Source of the DNA: Platanthera guangdongensis
Taxonomy: Eukaryota; Streptophyta; Magnoliopsida; Asparagales; Orchidaceae
DNA length: 64,000 bases
NCBI GenBank assembly: GCA_039583875.1
Contig: CM077150.1
Coordinates: forward strand, 178,254,375-178,318,374
Direction: 5' to 3'
Made by a program: the position numbers and the translations under genes. Of the stretch, positions 21,984 to 32,313 are shown piece after piece. Each line of letters begins with the position of its first letter. Within the stretch, counting starts at the first letter, position 1. Below the pieces are notes generated by a model that worked only from the letters and a program-made list of their open reading frames with translations, was not told the DNA's origin and did no database searches.

Positions 21984-23529
21984 TCTTTCTTTTAGGATCC
22001 TCTGCTTCTCTCTGAGTCATCTTGATGTATTCAGCACCCAGAATCTTTACTGATGTAGCTCTAGGTACTATAGCATCTGGATGCAAATTCATCTAAGTAT
22101 CAACATTGAAAAGATTGTTTACCTGATATTTGTCTAATTCCTTCTTCCTATATGATGACATGGTAGAAAATTGAGAGGAATCTTTTCCTTCTTCCTTGGC
22201 ATTCCTTATCTGAGAGAGAGCAATAAACTCATTAAACCTAGCCATTCTAGAATTAAGATCCAATTCTGGATCATATATTTGAGAGGGAGGTCTTTCTGGA
22301 CTTGATTTTTCTTTCTAAATTTCTTCAGATGTCTGCTACTGACTACTTTGCTTCTTATGTTGTTGTTTACTGCCCTGGGAGCTGTGTTGCTGTCTGCTGC
22401 TGCTATAAGATGGTCTGGTAGAATGAGAAGATGTAGACCTTTGTACTTGAGAAATGATTCCTGCTGATCCTGCTGTAGGAGGAGGAGGACCTCTCCTAAA
22501 TTGTGGTGGTGGAGAGTGTCTCATAGTCTTCTTCCTTTCTTTCATCTCATTCTTTTAATATCTCATCCAGTGAGGAGTATCTGGAATGAGAGTAATGTTG
22601 TTCATAATATAGTAGGGTGTATCAGCAGTAGGACAGGGTTTAGGAGTAGCCCTGGGTGGAACCTTCTTCTTGAGTTTTCTCTTTTTAGAACTGGAATCTT
22701 CTGAGTCATTGAAAGATGGGGGTTAGATCTGATTACTCTAGAGGGGGTGAATATAGTATATTAAAACTTTTGGCTGTTTAAGATTTTTATCAGAGTAAAG
22801 ATGATACCAGTAGTAGTAATAGATAAAAAGAAAATGATCTAAACTAAACTACCACATCACAGCAATCTAAACTATCATAGCACAACTAGCCTATCACAGC
22901 CATAGCAAGAACAATAAGAAAAGGGCAACCAAACAACACAAGAAATTTTATAGTGGTTCCCCAACCCAGGTACATCCACTCTTCTACCACCCTAGTAGGA
23001 ATCCACTAGCAAGTTTTGATCAGGTGACTGTCACCTTTGAGCTTTTGATCAGGTGCCCAAAAACCAAATAAACTTTTCAAGGGAGTTAATAAACCCTTTA
23101 TACATGAAGGGGGAGAGAGATTGATGGTTCCTTCTCTTTCTCAAACAACTGAGAAGACAAGTGGATTGCATTTATTAAGAGCTCCTCTCAATATCACTTG
23201 GAGCCTTGTACAGGGTGTAGGTCTTCAGCCTTGATTTGAAGTGATCCAGGAACTTCTGACTGATTTGAATATGTTGTCCTTGAAAGCTCCTGGAATGGAA
23301 GTTAAAGAAGACTCTTGATTATGGTGATTGTTCTTCTTCTTCTTATGTAAGATCAAGGAAAAACAAAGTGTTTTCTACGCAGAGAAGAAACAGATGATCT
23401 TGAGTATGTTTCTGTAAATCTTCTCTATGTATTGTTCTGTCGTATATCCTCTTCTGAAATGAAAATCTCTTTTATATATCTCTGTCAAATTCTCCTTTGA
23501 ATTTTGAAGTTCATTACATTGAATGCTGA

Positions 23530-25523
23530 TGTAAGATATGGTACCTAAACACCTAGAGGGGGGGGGGGTGAATAGGTGACCAAAACCTTTTTAAAACTTT
23601 GTTGGCAGCACAACAGTTTATAACACAGATTTCTGAATAAGTTCACACAGCAAACACAACAATTCACAACACAGCACAATCACAGCACAGAATACACAAG
23701 ACTTTATAGTGGTTCCCCAATCTTTGGGTACATCCACTTTCCCCCTTCGCCTATCTAGCAGTGTACTAGATTCGGCCAAACTTCTCCACTAACTCAGAAC
23801 CCAACTAGGTTCCTACCTCAGGCCCAAAGCCTTACACTCAGCCAAAAGGCCTACACTCAGCCACCCAGGCCTACACTCAGCCAATTAAGGCCTACACTCA
23901 GAGTTCTTTAACTCCTACACTCAGGCAAGCAAGCCCTACCCTCAGCCTTTATAATATAGGCTTACAATTCTCTCAGATCCAATGGATCCTACAAGTTAAA
24001 ATAGAAATTACACAAGCTAACTCAACAACTCAGAAAATAAGAGAGGAGTTGAGAGTTTCTTGAAGAGTTCTTGGAAGAACTCAGTTAGATCCAAACTGAC
24101 TTAGCTTCCTTCAAAGCTTCTTGATTAGAACTGAATTAGTCTGAATCTTCTGCAGTTGTTCCTTGACCTCTGCTTCTTGAAATTCAGATGACTCTGAATT
24201 CTTCTTCTCAGCCTTAGTTCCAAAGACTGAATACTTGGTTGGAGCTCTCTCTCTCCAACTTCTTAGATCTGCCGATGCACAGCAAGATCTTCTTGTGTTG
24301 ATACTCAATATACCACTTTTACAAAGATCTGAACTCTCTCTATCAAAAACTTTTTCAACCACTTCTATATTACTTCTTCAATCTTTTCAACAACAGTTTC
24401 TGTAAACTATGGATGCCTATTTATAGGCTTCCTTCATGGTAACCGGCTGGTCCGGTTCATAACAGACTTCTGATATCTCTGACAGTTGATGTAGACCGGC
24501 TGGATCGGCAGCTGTCTTGTCAACCAGTCACTTCTTGAAATTCCTCTAACTGTCAGATAGTGTCGAGACTTTCTGTTCTTAAGTGTCGACACTTATAGGC
24601 CAAGTGTCGACACATGTTGTGTAAGTGTCGACACAAGTCTACAAGGTGTCGACACAATTCCTTGTATGTCTCGACACAGATTCTTCTGCATGTGTCGACA
24701 CTGAAATTGAGTGTCGACACAAGTACTTGTACTTCATTCTTTAACTGTATTCTTCTAAGTGTCGACACATGTTCTTTGTGTCGACACATCTTCATGTGTT
24801 GAAACTGTCAAGTGTCGACACTGCTTCTTGGTGTCGACACAAGTCTTCACTTTTGATTCTTCAGCTGAGTGTCGACACATTCCTTTAGTGTCGACACTTG
24901 TACTTAGAATATTTTGTAACTTTTTTGTTCTTTGCTAAGTGTCGACACAGCTCCTTGTGTCGACACTTTCTTCAAGTGTAGAGTCTTCAACTAAGTGTCG
25001 ACACATTGTGCTGAGTGTCGACACTTTCTTCAACTACTGACTCTTCAGCATAGTGTCGACACATTGTGCTGAGTGTCGACACTTTCTTCAAATACTGAGT
25101 CTTTAGCTAAGTGTCGACACATTGTGCTGGGTGTCGACACTTTCTTTAAGTGTTGACTCTTCTGCATAGTGTCGACACATTGTGTTGAGTGTCGACACTT
25201 GTCCTTAGATTCTGCAGACTTTTGCTGAGTGTCGACACAACTCCAAGTGTCGACACTTTCTGGTGTTGACTCAGCTCTTCTAGGTGTCAACACAATGACT
25301 CCAAGTATCGACACTGCTTGTCTGGGTGTCGACACAAGCTTTCTCAAGTGTCGACACTTTCCCTCTGGGTGTCGACACATGGACTTAAAAACTTTTAGCT
25401 TCAGTCTAGTGAATACCTAACCTGCACAAGTAACTCAAACAAACATCAAATACATTATGATGCATATCATTGAGTTAGGTGAGGCTTCTTCAAATCAGGT
25501 ACATTTGACCAATGTACCCAACA
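23530..25523 (-). repeat. E4 3' LTR (1994 bp)
   Basis: Minus-strand start TGTTGGGTACATTGG (25523), end CCATATCTTACA (23530). The order is motif array (25378-24560), TATA box CCTATAAATAGGC (about 24428-24416), the conserved GTGGATGTACCC block (23737-23703) and the CACCTA/C-run/TAGGTG hairpin (23578-23550). A CCTACACTCAGCC unit is repeated several times at about 23820-23930. Confidence 0.95.
24560..25378. repeat. GTGTCGACAC palindrome array in E4 3' LTR
   Basis: I count about 27 exact copies of the 10-bp perfect palindrome GTGTCGACAC in about 820 bp, plus variants such as GTCTCGACAC, GTGTCAACAC and GTATCGACAC. Spacing is mostly 10-40 bp and irregular. The array ends about 130 bp upstream of the LTR TATA box. 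Confidence 0.97.
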
Positions 25524-25537
25524 ATCTCCCCCTATTT
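25524..25537 (-). other. E4 polypurine tract
   Basis: Reverse complement AAATAGGGGGAGAT directly precedes the 3' LTR, identical in core to that of E3. Confidence 0.9.
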
Positions 25538-25825
25538 GGAGAAGTCATAACCCTTAGTCAATGATATACACCACTCATAATTAAAAATTATAAAATGATG
25601 TAAAACAGGTATATGTCAACAGAGTTAAACTTAAACATGTAATAAAGCACACATGTATACTCATTTAGCATTACAGAACAAACAAGAATTAGACACATTC
25701 ATCTGAACAATCATGAAATTTATATTTATCAAAAATTGTTCATACATTGTTGTTAATACATTTACAATGATTTACACAAAATGTTTGATGTAACAGATTA
25801 CAACATTCTTCAGTTTAATCTTAGT

Positions 25826-26017
25826 CTAATTCTTCTCTGGTTCTTTTATGACTATGCCTTTTCCAGCTTGCACTTTGGCCTTTACACCAGCAGCAGCAGC
25901 AGGCTCAGCTTCAGCAGTCTTCTTCCCTTTGGAGTCCTTCTTTTTCTGTTCTTCAGCCTTGATTTTTTGCCTCTCAAAGTAATGATAGGGCTTAGGAAAG
26001 TACTTGCTAGGCTCCAT
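25826..26017 (-). pseudogene. Possible frameshifted C-terminal tail of E4 accessory gene
   Basis: Overlapping the end of the 871-aa frame by 11 bases, another frame of about 60 codons (MEPSKYFPKPYHYFERQKIK, then Lys/Glu/Ala-rich, ending KEPEKN) has the charged, lysine-rich character of the C-terminal tails of the E2 and E5 accessory genes. It may be the original C-terminus lost by a frameshift, or reached by ribosomal frameshifting. The remaining 25538-25825 shows no coding signal. Confidence 0.45.
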
Positions 26018-28622
26018 AGCTGTTGGAGGTAGCTAACTTAGCCTTCCTTCTATGTTGGACAATGGCTTCCTGCCTACTTTCATGCTTCCTCCATTCTGTC
26101 TCTGAGAACCACTTGTTCCTCTCATGGGCATTGTCCTTGGCCGCTTTCCAGGCTGTGAGAATGATGTTCCTAGAAGTAGGGCTCCACTGTTCAAAATCAG
26201 GTTTTTGCTCAGCAAGTTCCCTGAACTTCTTCTTTGATAGCCTAGTCTCTTCCTCTTTGTCCAAAGCCTCTTGCATAGCAGCTGTAATAGGTTGAACAAC
26301 CTTTTCCAGAATAACATTAGGCTTACCAGCAGTTGGACTATACATTGTGCTTACATCAGCATGAACCATTTCAAAATCTGGAGGTCGATAGATCACCTGA
26401 GCTACTTCCTGTTGCTCACCTCCAAGATATGCACTTTGAATACCAGATTCAGCTACATTATCATCATCACACAGGGGAGGATAGCCCAGTGTAGCCCTGA
26501 TGGAATTGGATATCCATTTTGCATGCTCAGAACTGGCCTTGACTAACACCCTCTCCCCCTTTATGACTTCTTGTGCTACATGATCTCTCACATCATCTTT
26601 CTGGAATCTGATTTGGCTATCCAAATACCTTATTCCATCCTTAAAGAAAGGTCTAAGCTTTGTAAGCTGTTCAGAAATGACCTTCTGTGAATCTTTGATT
26701 GCATTCTTGACAGCAGCAATTTCTTCCTGAAATATCTTATCAAATTCAGCCTTGGCAGCAGCAGAGGAGGTTGATGGTTCATTAGACTTACTCTTCAGTT
26801 CAGTGACTATTGCATTGTGAGATGCAGTCAAATTATCATTCATCCTCAATTGATTCTCCAGCACATAGCCTTGCTTTAGTGCTATATCTTCTACCTTCTC
26901 TTTTATGGTTTCTTGATGTTTAGCCAGGAATACTACTGCATTGCCACCCTTGTGGAAGCAGTCAGTCACTTCCTTCTTATTCAAATTCATTTCAAACCTT
27001 ATTGATTTGATATCTTGAGCTAAATCAAATTGTAGGGACTTTTGGCTTTCATCAATATATGTCTCTATTGCCCTTCTTTGCTCATCCAGCTTTACTTGCA
27101 TTGCTACCATTAGGCTACTATAATCAGTTGATGGAGCTTGTTGGACTAGTGAGTGTTGAGCTACAGTTTGTAGAGCTTTCTTATAGCTCTGACTCCTTCT
27201 TTTGAAGACAAAGAATTTCTTCTTTTGAGCTTGCTCAGCTTCATCATCCTCAGACTCTGATGTACTGGCTATATCTACCCTATCCTTAGGGCTTGAGGGT
27301 TTTTCAGTTTGCACATCTTGTGCCTTCTCAGTATCTAGCCTTATAGGCTCTTCTTGAACATCCAAGTTCTCCCCCTCAATAGCAGCATCCTTCTCTTCAT
27401 CAGCAGCATTCTTATCCATATCAAAATCATCTTGATCTAAATTCAGAAATAGATCTTCCATTGTGTATTCAGCTGGAGACTGTGCAGGAGAAGTACTGGT
27501 TTTATCAACTACTTTATCAGGAACTTGTGGCACAACAGCAGATGTGTCCTGAAGAACAACATCTGGTTCTTGAGTTGCTTGCTGATTTTGCTGATGGACA
27601 TCAGACAAATCAGAATCCATTACAGAAAAATCTAATGTATTAAGGTCAGAAAGTACCTCTTGGATAATCTGTGTAGCCTGCTCACTTTCCAGTGTAGAGG
27701 GATGTTCTACAGCTGGAGGCTCCCCCTGGATGTCAGCTGGCTCCTGAGGAGCAGGTGACTTCTCTGCAGCCTCATCCTCATAATTATCAGGAGTGAAAAC
27801 AACATGTTCTTCACTGCCTGAGCTGCTGGAGGACTCCTGAGTCACAGCAGCTATCTTCCTCTTCTTCCTAGGAGGAGAGTCCTTCTTAGAAACTGGCTTC
27901 TCTGGAGTAGGAACTTCCTTAGACAGTACCCTTTCCCACCTGGAGAAGATTCTCATGTCCATCCTTCTCATGTGGTTGATTTTAGTTCCAGCAGCAGTGC
28001 TCATTACCTCTGGAATTGATCCAGCCAGGTAGAGACTTAGTATCCTGCCCAGATTGGGCTTCTTCAGACTTTCCTTCACTTTCTCAAAGACAATCATAGA
28101 CCAATCTGTTTTGATGTTGAAGATGATTCTGGTCATAATACTGAACATAGAGGCTGACACCCTGTCATGTCCTCCTGGTTTGCTTAGTATAACTTTGCCT
28201 ACAACTTCAGACAGAAATTTTCCTTGACTGTTCATGCCTTTTCTGTTAAAGACTGAACCTTTTTTCATCTTTGAATCAAGACCACACCAAATCAAAGCTT
28301 CCCTGGTCTTGGATGTAGAAATTTCTTCTTCTTCTTGAGTCTTAGGTAGCTGAAGTACCTTTCTCAGACTTTTGGGTGATACCTTGACCTTGGTTCCATG
28401 CACTCTGGATTTGATTCTGTATCCAGAGTCGTCTACAGTTGCTCCAGTAAGAAATTCAAGCACTTCTTTCTTCCATATCTTGGTTGGTTCGGAAACCAAG
28501 TATTCCAGTCCTGAATTGCTGACTAGGGTTATCACTGATTTGATGTCATGATCACCGTCGTCGAATGCGCCTCGCACGAGCTCATAGCCTTCGTTAACGT
28601 TCTCTTCCAGCTTGGGAGCCAT
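26007..28622 (-). CDS. E4 accessory protein (871 aa), SIRE-type post-pol gene
   Basis: The single open frame starts at ATGGCTCCC (28622), in good plant start context and about 100 nt downstream of a TATA box. Residues 1 to about 240 form a domain shared with E5, with GKFLSEVVGKVILSK, NLGRILSLYLAGS, TKINHMRRMDMRIFSRWERVL; its layout recalls the putative plant transposon protein domains of other retroelement ORFs. Then come basic and acidic disordered regions (about 240-500), a KKKFFVFKRRSQSYKKAL basic patch, a long coiled coil (about 520-720) and a conserved-looking C-terminal helix-rich part. I see no signal peptide or membrane helix, so an envelope role is not supported. Function unknown; a DNA- or chromatin-associated role is an inference. 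Confidence 0.8.
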   Translation of the reverse strand: MAPKLEENVNEGYELVRGAFDDGDHDIKSVITLVSNSGLEYLVSEPTKIWKKEVLEFLTGATVDDSGYRIKSRVHGTKVKVSPKSLRKVLQLPKTQEEEEISTSKTREALIWCGLDSKMKKGSVFNRKGMNSQGKFLSEVVGKVILSKPGGHDRVSASMFSIMTRIIFNIKTDWSMIVFEKVKESLKKPNLGRILSLYLAGSIPEVMSTAAGTKINHMRRMDMRIFSRWERVLSKEVPTPEKPVSKKDSPPRKKRKIAAVTQESSSSSGSEEHVVFTPDNYEDEAAEKSPAPQEPADIQGEPPAVEHPSTLESEQATQIIQEVLSDLNTLDFSVMDSDLSDVHQQNQQATQEPDVVLQDTSAVVPQVPDKVVDKTSTSPAQSPAEYTMEDLFLNLDQDDFDMDKNAADEEKDAAIEGENLDVQEEPIRLDTEKAQDVQTEKPSSPKDRVDIASTSESEDDEAEQAQKKKFFVFKRRSQSYKKALQTVAQHSLVQQAPSTDYSSLMVAMQVKLDEQRRAIETYIDESQKSLQFDLAQDIKSIRFEMNLNKKEVTDCFHKGGNAVVFLAKHQETIKEKVEDIALKQGYVLENQLRMNDNLTASHNAIVTELKSKSNEPSTSSAAAKAEFDKIFQEEIAAVKNAIKDSQKVISEQLTKLRPFFKDGIRYLDSQIRFQKDDVRDHVAQEVIKGERVLVKASSEHAKWISNSIRATLGYPPLCDDDNVAESGIQSAYLGGEQQEVAQVIYRPPDFEMVHADVSTMYSPTAGKPNVILEKVVQPITAAMQEALDKEEETRLSKKKFRELAEQKPDFEQWSPTSRNIILTAWKAAKDNAHERNKWFSETEWRKHESRQEAIVQHRRKAKLATSNSYGA

Positions 28623-28735
28623 TAGGGTTTGGAGAAGTAGTCTTTAGAGAAGAGAAATGTCGACACAAGAGTTTTGGTCTCGAAACTTTGAAAGCGTGTC
28701 GACAAACAAAGACAGAACCCTATTTATACCTTTCT
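28619..28735 (-). promoter_or_regulatory. Internal promoter and leader of E4 accessory gene
   Basis: GGTATAAATAGGG (28730-28718) is a good plant TATA box about 100 nt before the ATG. The leader is CT-rich, contains AAACCCTA next to the start and ends CCCTAATGGCT, close to the plant start consensus. Two copies of the GTCGAC motif lie in the leader and more lie upstream. Confidence 0.65.
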
Positions 28736-29104
28736 TGTTTGAAGACGAACAGGCGGGATGAATTTCTAAAGATGTGTCGACACTGTCAATAAGTGTCGAC
28801 ACAGACTTATAATGTCTCGACACACATGTGTCGACATAAGTTTAGTCAACAGATTTTATGTGTCGACACTTGGTTAAGTGTCGACACCACACTACTCGAC
28901 ATGTAGTCGAGACTTTACTTAGAAAATTCTGAGTAAAACTTAAGTGTCGACACCTTATTGAATGTGTCGACACCAACTTGACATGTGTCGACACTAACAT
29001 TCTGAAGTGTCGACACCAACTTCCTAGATGTGTCGACACTATTTTCCTGAAGTGTCGACACTTACTATTCTGTGTCGACATAGACTTGTCTATGTGTCGA
29101 CACC
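28658..29104. repeat. GTGTCGACAC array between E4 pol and accessory gene
   Basis: About 12 to 14 copies or near-copies of the LTR palindrome fill the gap between the pol stop (29137) and the accessory gene promoter. The flanking sequences differ from the LTR array, so this is a second, independent array of the same motif and not an LTR fragment. Confidence 0.93.
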
Positions 29105-29136
29105 TTTTTACTTAGCCAATTTTTAGTTCTGTAAAC

Positions 29137-32100
29137 TTAGTCTAAGTTTATCATTCCTAGTTCAATTTTGAATCTATTGAACTTAGCTTCTTCTAAGGGC
29201 TTAGTGAACATATCAGCTATCTGATTATCAGTTCTAACATATTCAAGTGCAATATCATTTCTTTCTACATGCTCTCTAAGAAAGTGATATTTGATCTCAA
29301 TATGTTTAGTTCTACTATGTGATACAGGATTGTTAGCTATTGAAATAGCACTAGTAGAATCACAGTAAAGTGGAGTTCTACTTACCTGAACTCCATAGTC
29401 TTCTAACTGATGTTGAATCCACAGAAGTTGAGCACAGCAACTTCCTGCAGCTACATATTCTGACTCAGCTGTGGAAATAGCCACACTGGTTTGCTTCTTA
29501 CTGCTCCATGAAATGAGTCTTCCACCTAGGAATTGACAGGATCCAGTAGTGCTCTTTCTATCTTCTTTGCATCCTGCAAAGTCTGCATCTGAATAGCCTG
29601 TTAGATCAAAATCTCCATTCCTAGGGTACCAGAGGCCTAGATAAGGAGTGCCCTTTAGATATCTCAAGATTCTCTTGACTGCAGTCAAGTGAGACTCTTT
29701 AGGGCAAGCTTGATACCTGGCACAAACACATGTAGCATACATAATGTCAGGCCTACTTGCAGTCAAGTATAGTAGGGAGCCAACTATCCCTCTATACAAG
29801 GTTTCATCTACAGGTTTCCCTGCATCATCCTTGCTTAGAGACATACTTGACCCCATAGGAGTCTTCATGGTACTGGATGAATCCATACCATACTTCCTTA
29901 TGAGTTCTAGGGTGAACTTGGACTGACATATGGATAGACCACTTCCAGTCTGTTTAACTTGGAGACCCAAGAAAAACTTCAGTTCTCCCATACTACTCAT
30001 CTCAAATTGACTTTGCATAAGCTTTGCAAACTTTTTGCAAAGGCTACTTTCAGTAGACCCAAATATAATGTCATCTACATATATTTGGACAAGTATTACT
30101 TTGCCTCTAGATTCCCTAAGGAATAGAGTCTTATCTATTTTCCCCCTTGAGAACTTGTTCTCAATGAGGAAACTAGATAGGGTTTCATACCAAGCTCTAG
30201 GTGCTTGTTTTAACCCATATAATGCTTTCCTAAGTCTATAGACATAATGAGGTAGAGTTGAATCAACAAAACCTGCAGGCTGCTCCACATAGACTTCTTC
30301 TTTCAAATTACCATTTAGGAATGCTGACTTGACATCCATTTGGTATACTTTGAATCCCTGATAGGTTGCATAGGCCAAGAACATCCTTATGGCTTCCAGT
30401 CTGGCTACTGGAGCAAAGGTTTGATCAAAATCAATACCTTCTTCTTGCCTATATCCTTTTGCAACCAGTCTTGCCTTATTCTTAATGATGACACCTTGTT
30501 CATCTAACTTGTTCCTGTAGATCCACTTTGTTCCTATAACATTGTGGTCTTTAGGCTTTGGAACCAGCTCCCAAACCTTGCACCTTTTGAACTGATTAAG
30601 TTCTTCTTGCATAGCTTCTGTCCACTGTGGATCTTGTATAGCTTCTTCAAATTTCTTTGGTTCTATTTGAGACAGAAAACTTGAATATACTTCAGCATTC
30701 TGATTTCTGCTCCTTGTCTGAACACCTTGTCTTGGATCTCCAATAATCAGCTCTATTGGATGATCTCTTAGATGCCTGTTGGCTGGAGGCATCCTTACTT
30801 CTGGTTGTACTTCTACAGCATCTTCATCATGCTGAGTTCCTTGTACTTCTTCAGCTCCTGGTACATGTAGTTCTCCCCCTGGACATAAGCTATCTTCTTC
30901 TACTTGCTGTCTTGCAGCAGGTACATCTTCTATGGCTAGCTTGTCCATCTTCTTAGTAAGACCTGTGGGGCTGCATACATTGCTAGACAACTCATTGTTA
31001 ATTAGTTGTGTCTCATCAAAAACTACATGCACAGACTCCTCTACAACTTGTGTAGTCAAGTTGTAGACTCTATAAGCCTTACTATTATTGCTGTACCCAA
31101 CAAATACTCCCTCTTGGGACTTGGCAGCAAACTTAGTTAGGTAAGACTTTCCATTGTTAAGTATGAAGCATTTACAACCAAAGATCCTAAAATAGGATAG
31201 GTTTGGTTTCCTGCCTTTCACAACTTCATAGGGGGTCTTGTTTAACCTTTTAGTGATGGTAGCCCTATTTATCACATGGCATGCAGTGTTAACTGCTTCA
31301 GCCCAGAAATATTCTGGCAGTGATGAATCACTTAATAGGGTTCTACCAGCCTCTATCAAGGTCCTATTTTTCCTTTCAGCAATGCCATTTTGCTGAGGTG
31401 TTCTAGGTGAAGAGAATTCTTGAAATATCCCATAGTCTTCACACAGCTTTGTCATGCTTTCAGACTGAAACTCTGTACCATGGTCACTTCTAATTTTGAC
31501 CACTGTACAGTTCAATTCATTCTGAATTTGCTTAACAAAACTATAGAAGACACTAGGTGTCTCAGATTTCTGCTTTAAGAAGAACACCCAGGAAAACCTT
31601 GAGTAGTCATCAACCACTACAAAGGTGTAGACCTTCCTACCTAAGCTGTGAACTGGCATTGGACCAAATAGATCCATATGCAAGAGGTATAGACACCTCA
31701 CAGCATCTTTGTTGTCTAAGCTTCTAAAGGTGGATTTAGTCTGCTTGCCCTTTTGACAAGCTGAGCAAATGCCATCTTTGACACACTTAACTTGAGGACC
31801 ATTCCTCACTAACTCTTTACTAAAGAGTTTGCCAATAGTCTTGTAATTAAGATGAGCAAGCCTCTTGTGCCATTTGACACATTGAGAGACTGTCTCATCA
31901 GCTACAAGACAAACTGGAGAACTATTGTTCTCAACCATAAGGTCTAAACAATAGACATTTCTCTTTCTATATCCTGTCAAAATGATCTCTTGATCACTTG
32001 ACCTCTTGATATGACAACCATTTTTAACAAATGAGATGTCATACCCTACATCACTTAACTGACTTATACTAATGAGGTTGTGTTTCAACCCTTTAACATA

Positions 32101-32304
32101 AGCCACTTGAGTAATGGTAACAAGGTTTGAAGAGATGTTACCAAACCCTTTGATGATTCCTTTTTCAGAACCACCAAAGGTCACTTTAGGACCATTTTTG
32201 ATTGGAATGTAGTCCTTCAGTAGTCCCCTTGTTCCAGTCATGTGTCTGGAACATCCACTATCCAAGTACCATGTTGGGGTATGGCCACTTGGATTTACCT
32301 GCAA
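29137..32304 (-). CDS. E4 pol polyprotein (protease, integrase, RT, RNase H), 1055 aa
   Basis: Domains in Copia order: aspartic protease [13 protein letters not shown] (about residue 12); GAG-pre-integrase finger [13 protein letters not shown] and [11 protein letters not shown] (about 140-195); integrase core with [16 protein letters not shown] and [12 protein letters not shown] (about 205-330), catalytic D, D, E all present; RT with [41 protein letters not shown] and [10 protein letters not shown] (about 585-800); RNase H with [45 protein letters not shown] (about 890-1040). No stop or shift. It begins at TTG in the same frame as gag, one stop codon after it, so expression needs readthrough or splicing. 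Confidence 0.95.
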   Translation of the reverse strand: MQVNPSGHTPTWYLDSGCSRHMTGTRGLLKDYIPIKNGPKVTFGGSEKGIIKGFGNISSNLVTITQVAYVKGLKHNLISISQLSDVGYDISFVKNGCHIKRSSDQEIILTGYRKRNVYCLDLMVENNSSPVCLVADETVSQCVKWHKRLAHLNYKTIGKLFSKELVRNGPQVKCVKDGICSACQKGKQTKSTFRSLDNKDAVRCLYLLHMDLFGPMPVHSLGRKVYTFVVVDDYSRFSWVFFLKQKSETPSVFYSFVKQIQNELNCTVVKIRSDHGTEFQSESMTKLCEDYGIFQEFSSPRTPQQNGIAERKNRTLIEAGRTLLSDSSLPEYFWAEAVNTACHVINRATITKRLNKTPYEVVKGRKPNLSYFRIFGCKCFILNNGKSYLTKFAAKSQEGVFVGYSNNSKAYRVYNLTTQVVEESVHVVFDETQLINNELSSNVCSPTGLTKKMDKLAIEDVPAARQQVEEDSLCPGGELHVPGAEEVQGTQHDEDAVEVQPEVRMPPANRHLRDHPIELIIGDPRQGVQTRSRNQNAEVYSSFLSQIEPKKFEEAIQDPQWTEAMQEELNQFKRCKVWELVPKPKDHNVIGTKWIYRNKLDEQGVIIKNKARLVAKGYRQEEGIDFDQTFAPVARLEAIRMFLAYATYQGFKVYQMDVKSAFLNGNLKEEVYVEQPAGFVDSTLPHYVYRLRKALYGLKQAPRAWYETLSSFLIENKFSRGKIDKTLFLRESRGKVILVQIYVDDIIFGSTESSLCKKFAKLMQSQFEMSSMGELKFFLGLQVKQTGSGLSICQSKFTLELIRKYGMDSSSTMKTPMGSSMSLSKDDAGKPVDETLYRGIVGSLLYLTASRPDIMYATCVCARYQACPKESHLTAVKRILRYLKGTPYLGLWYPRNGDFDLTGYSDADFAGCKEDRKSTTGSCQFLGGRLISWSSKKQTSVAISTAESEYVAAGSCCAQLLWIQHQLEDYGVQVSRTPLYCDSTSAISIANNPVSHSRTKHIEIKYHFLREHVERNDIALEYVRTDNQIADMFTKPLEEAKFNRFKIELGMINLD

Positions 32305-32313
32305 AACAAATTA
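32297..32313 (-). promoter_or_regulatory. E4 gag-pol junction: single TAA then TTTGTTTTGCAG
   Basis: Gag ends at TAA (32313-32311) and pol continues in the same frame. The intervening TTTGTTTTGCAG resembles a 3' splice site. Either stop-codon readthrough or a spliced message could give Pol; the sequence alone does not decide. Confidence 0.6.

Larger units (their letters stand above)
10476..22716 (-). mobile_element. E2: SIRE-like Copia element, 3' part; outermost host
   Basis: Visible parts are the 3' LTR (10476-11984), the polypurine tract and the 3' end of the accessory gene, cut by E3 at 12207-21983 and then by E5 from 22717. Because E5 runs off the window, the rest of E2 (remaining accessory gene, pol, gag, 5' LTR) must lie beyond base 64000. 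The LTR and accessory gene are homologous to those of E5, so E2 and E5 are members of one family or close families. The left flank CAAAG (10471-10475) is the candidate target duplication. Confidence 0.82.
12149..22716 (-). pseudogene. E2 accessory gene, C-terminal part, split by E3 and cut by E5
   Basis: Coding pieces lie at 22716-21984 and 12206-12149, joined if E3 and one TCTTT duplication are removed. Readable motifs include KPCPTADTPYYIM, a Pro-rich FRRGPPPP run, a Gln/Ser-rich stretch, STMSSYRKKELDKY, MNLHPDAIVPRATS and a Lys-rich tail ending KKKS at the TAA 12151-12149. The same order occurs in E5 (DTPYYIL, RGPPPP, STMSTYRKEELKRY, MNLHPEAVVPRATS, Lys-rich tail). At least three in-frame stops are present. 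The function is unknown; it occupies the place of the so-called env-like ORF of SIRE elements, but no membrane segment is visible in this part. Confidence 0.75.

Noticed and set aside
24560..25378. Possible CRISPR-like array of regularly repeated GTGTCGACAC
   Set aside because: The repeat is only 10 bp and palindromic, spacing is irregular, no cas genes occur and the host is a plant; it is an LTR motif array.
24553..25420. Frames with repeated CRH/VST residues on both strands
   Set aside because: They are translations of the GTGTCGACAC array.
26007..28622. Calling the E4 accessory gene an envelope protein
   Set aside because: No signal peptide, membrane helix or fusion-like segment is visible; only its position recalls SIRE env-like ORFs.
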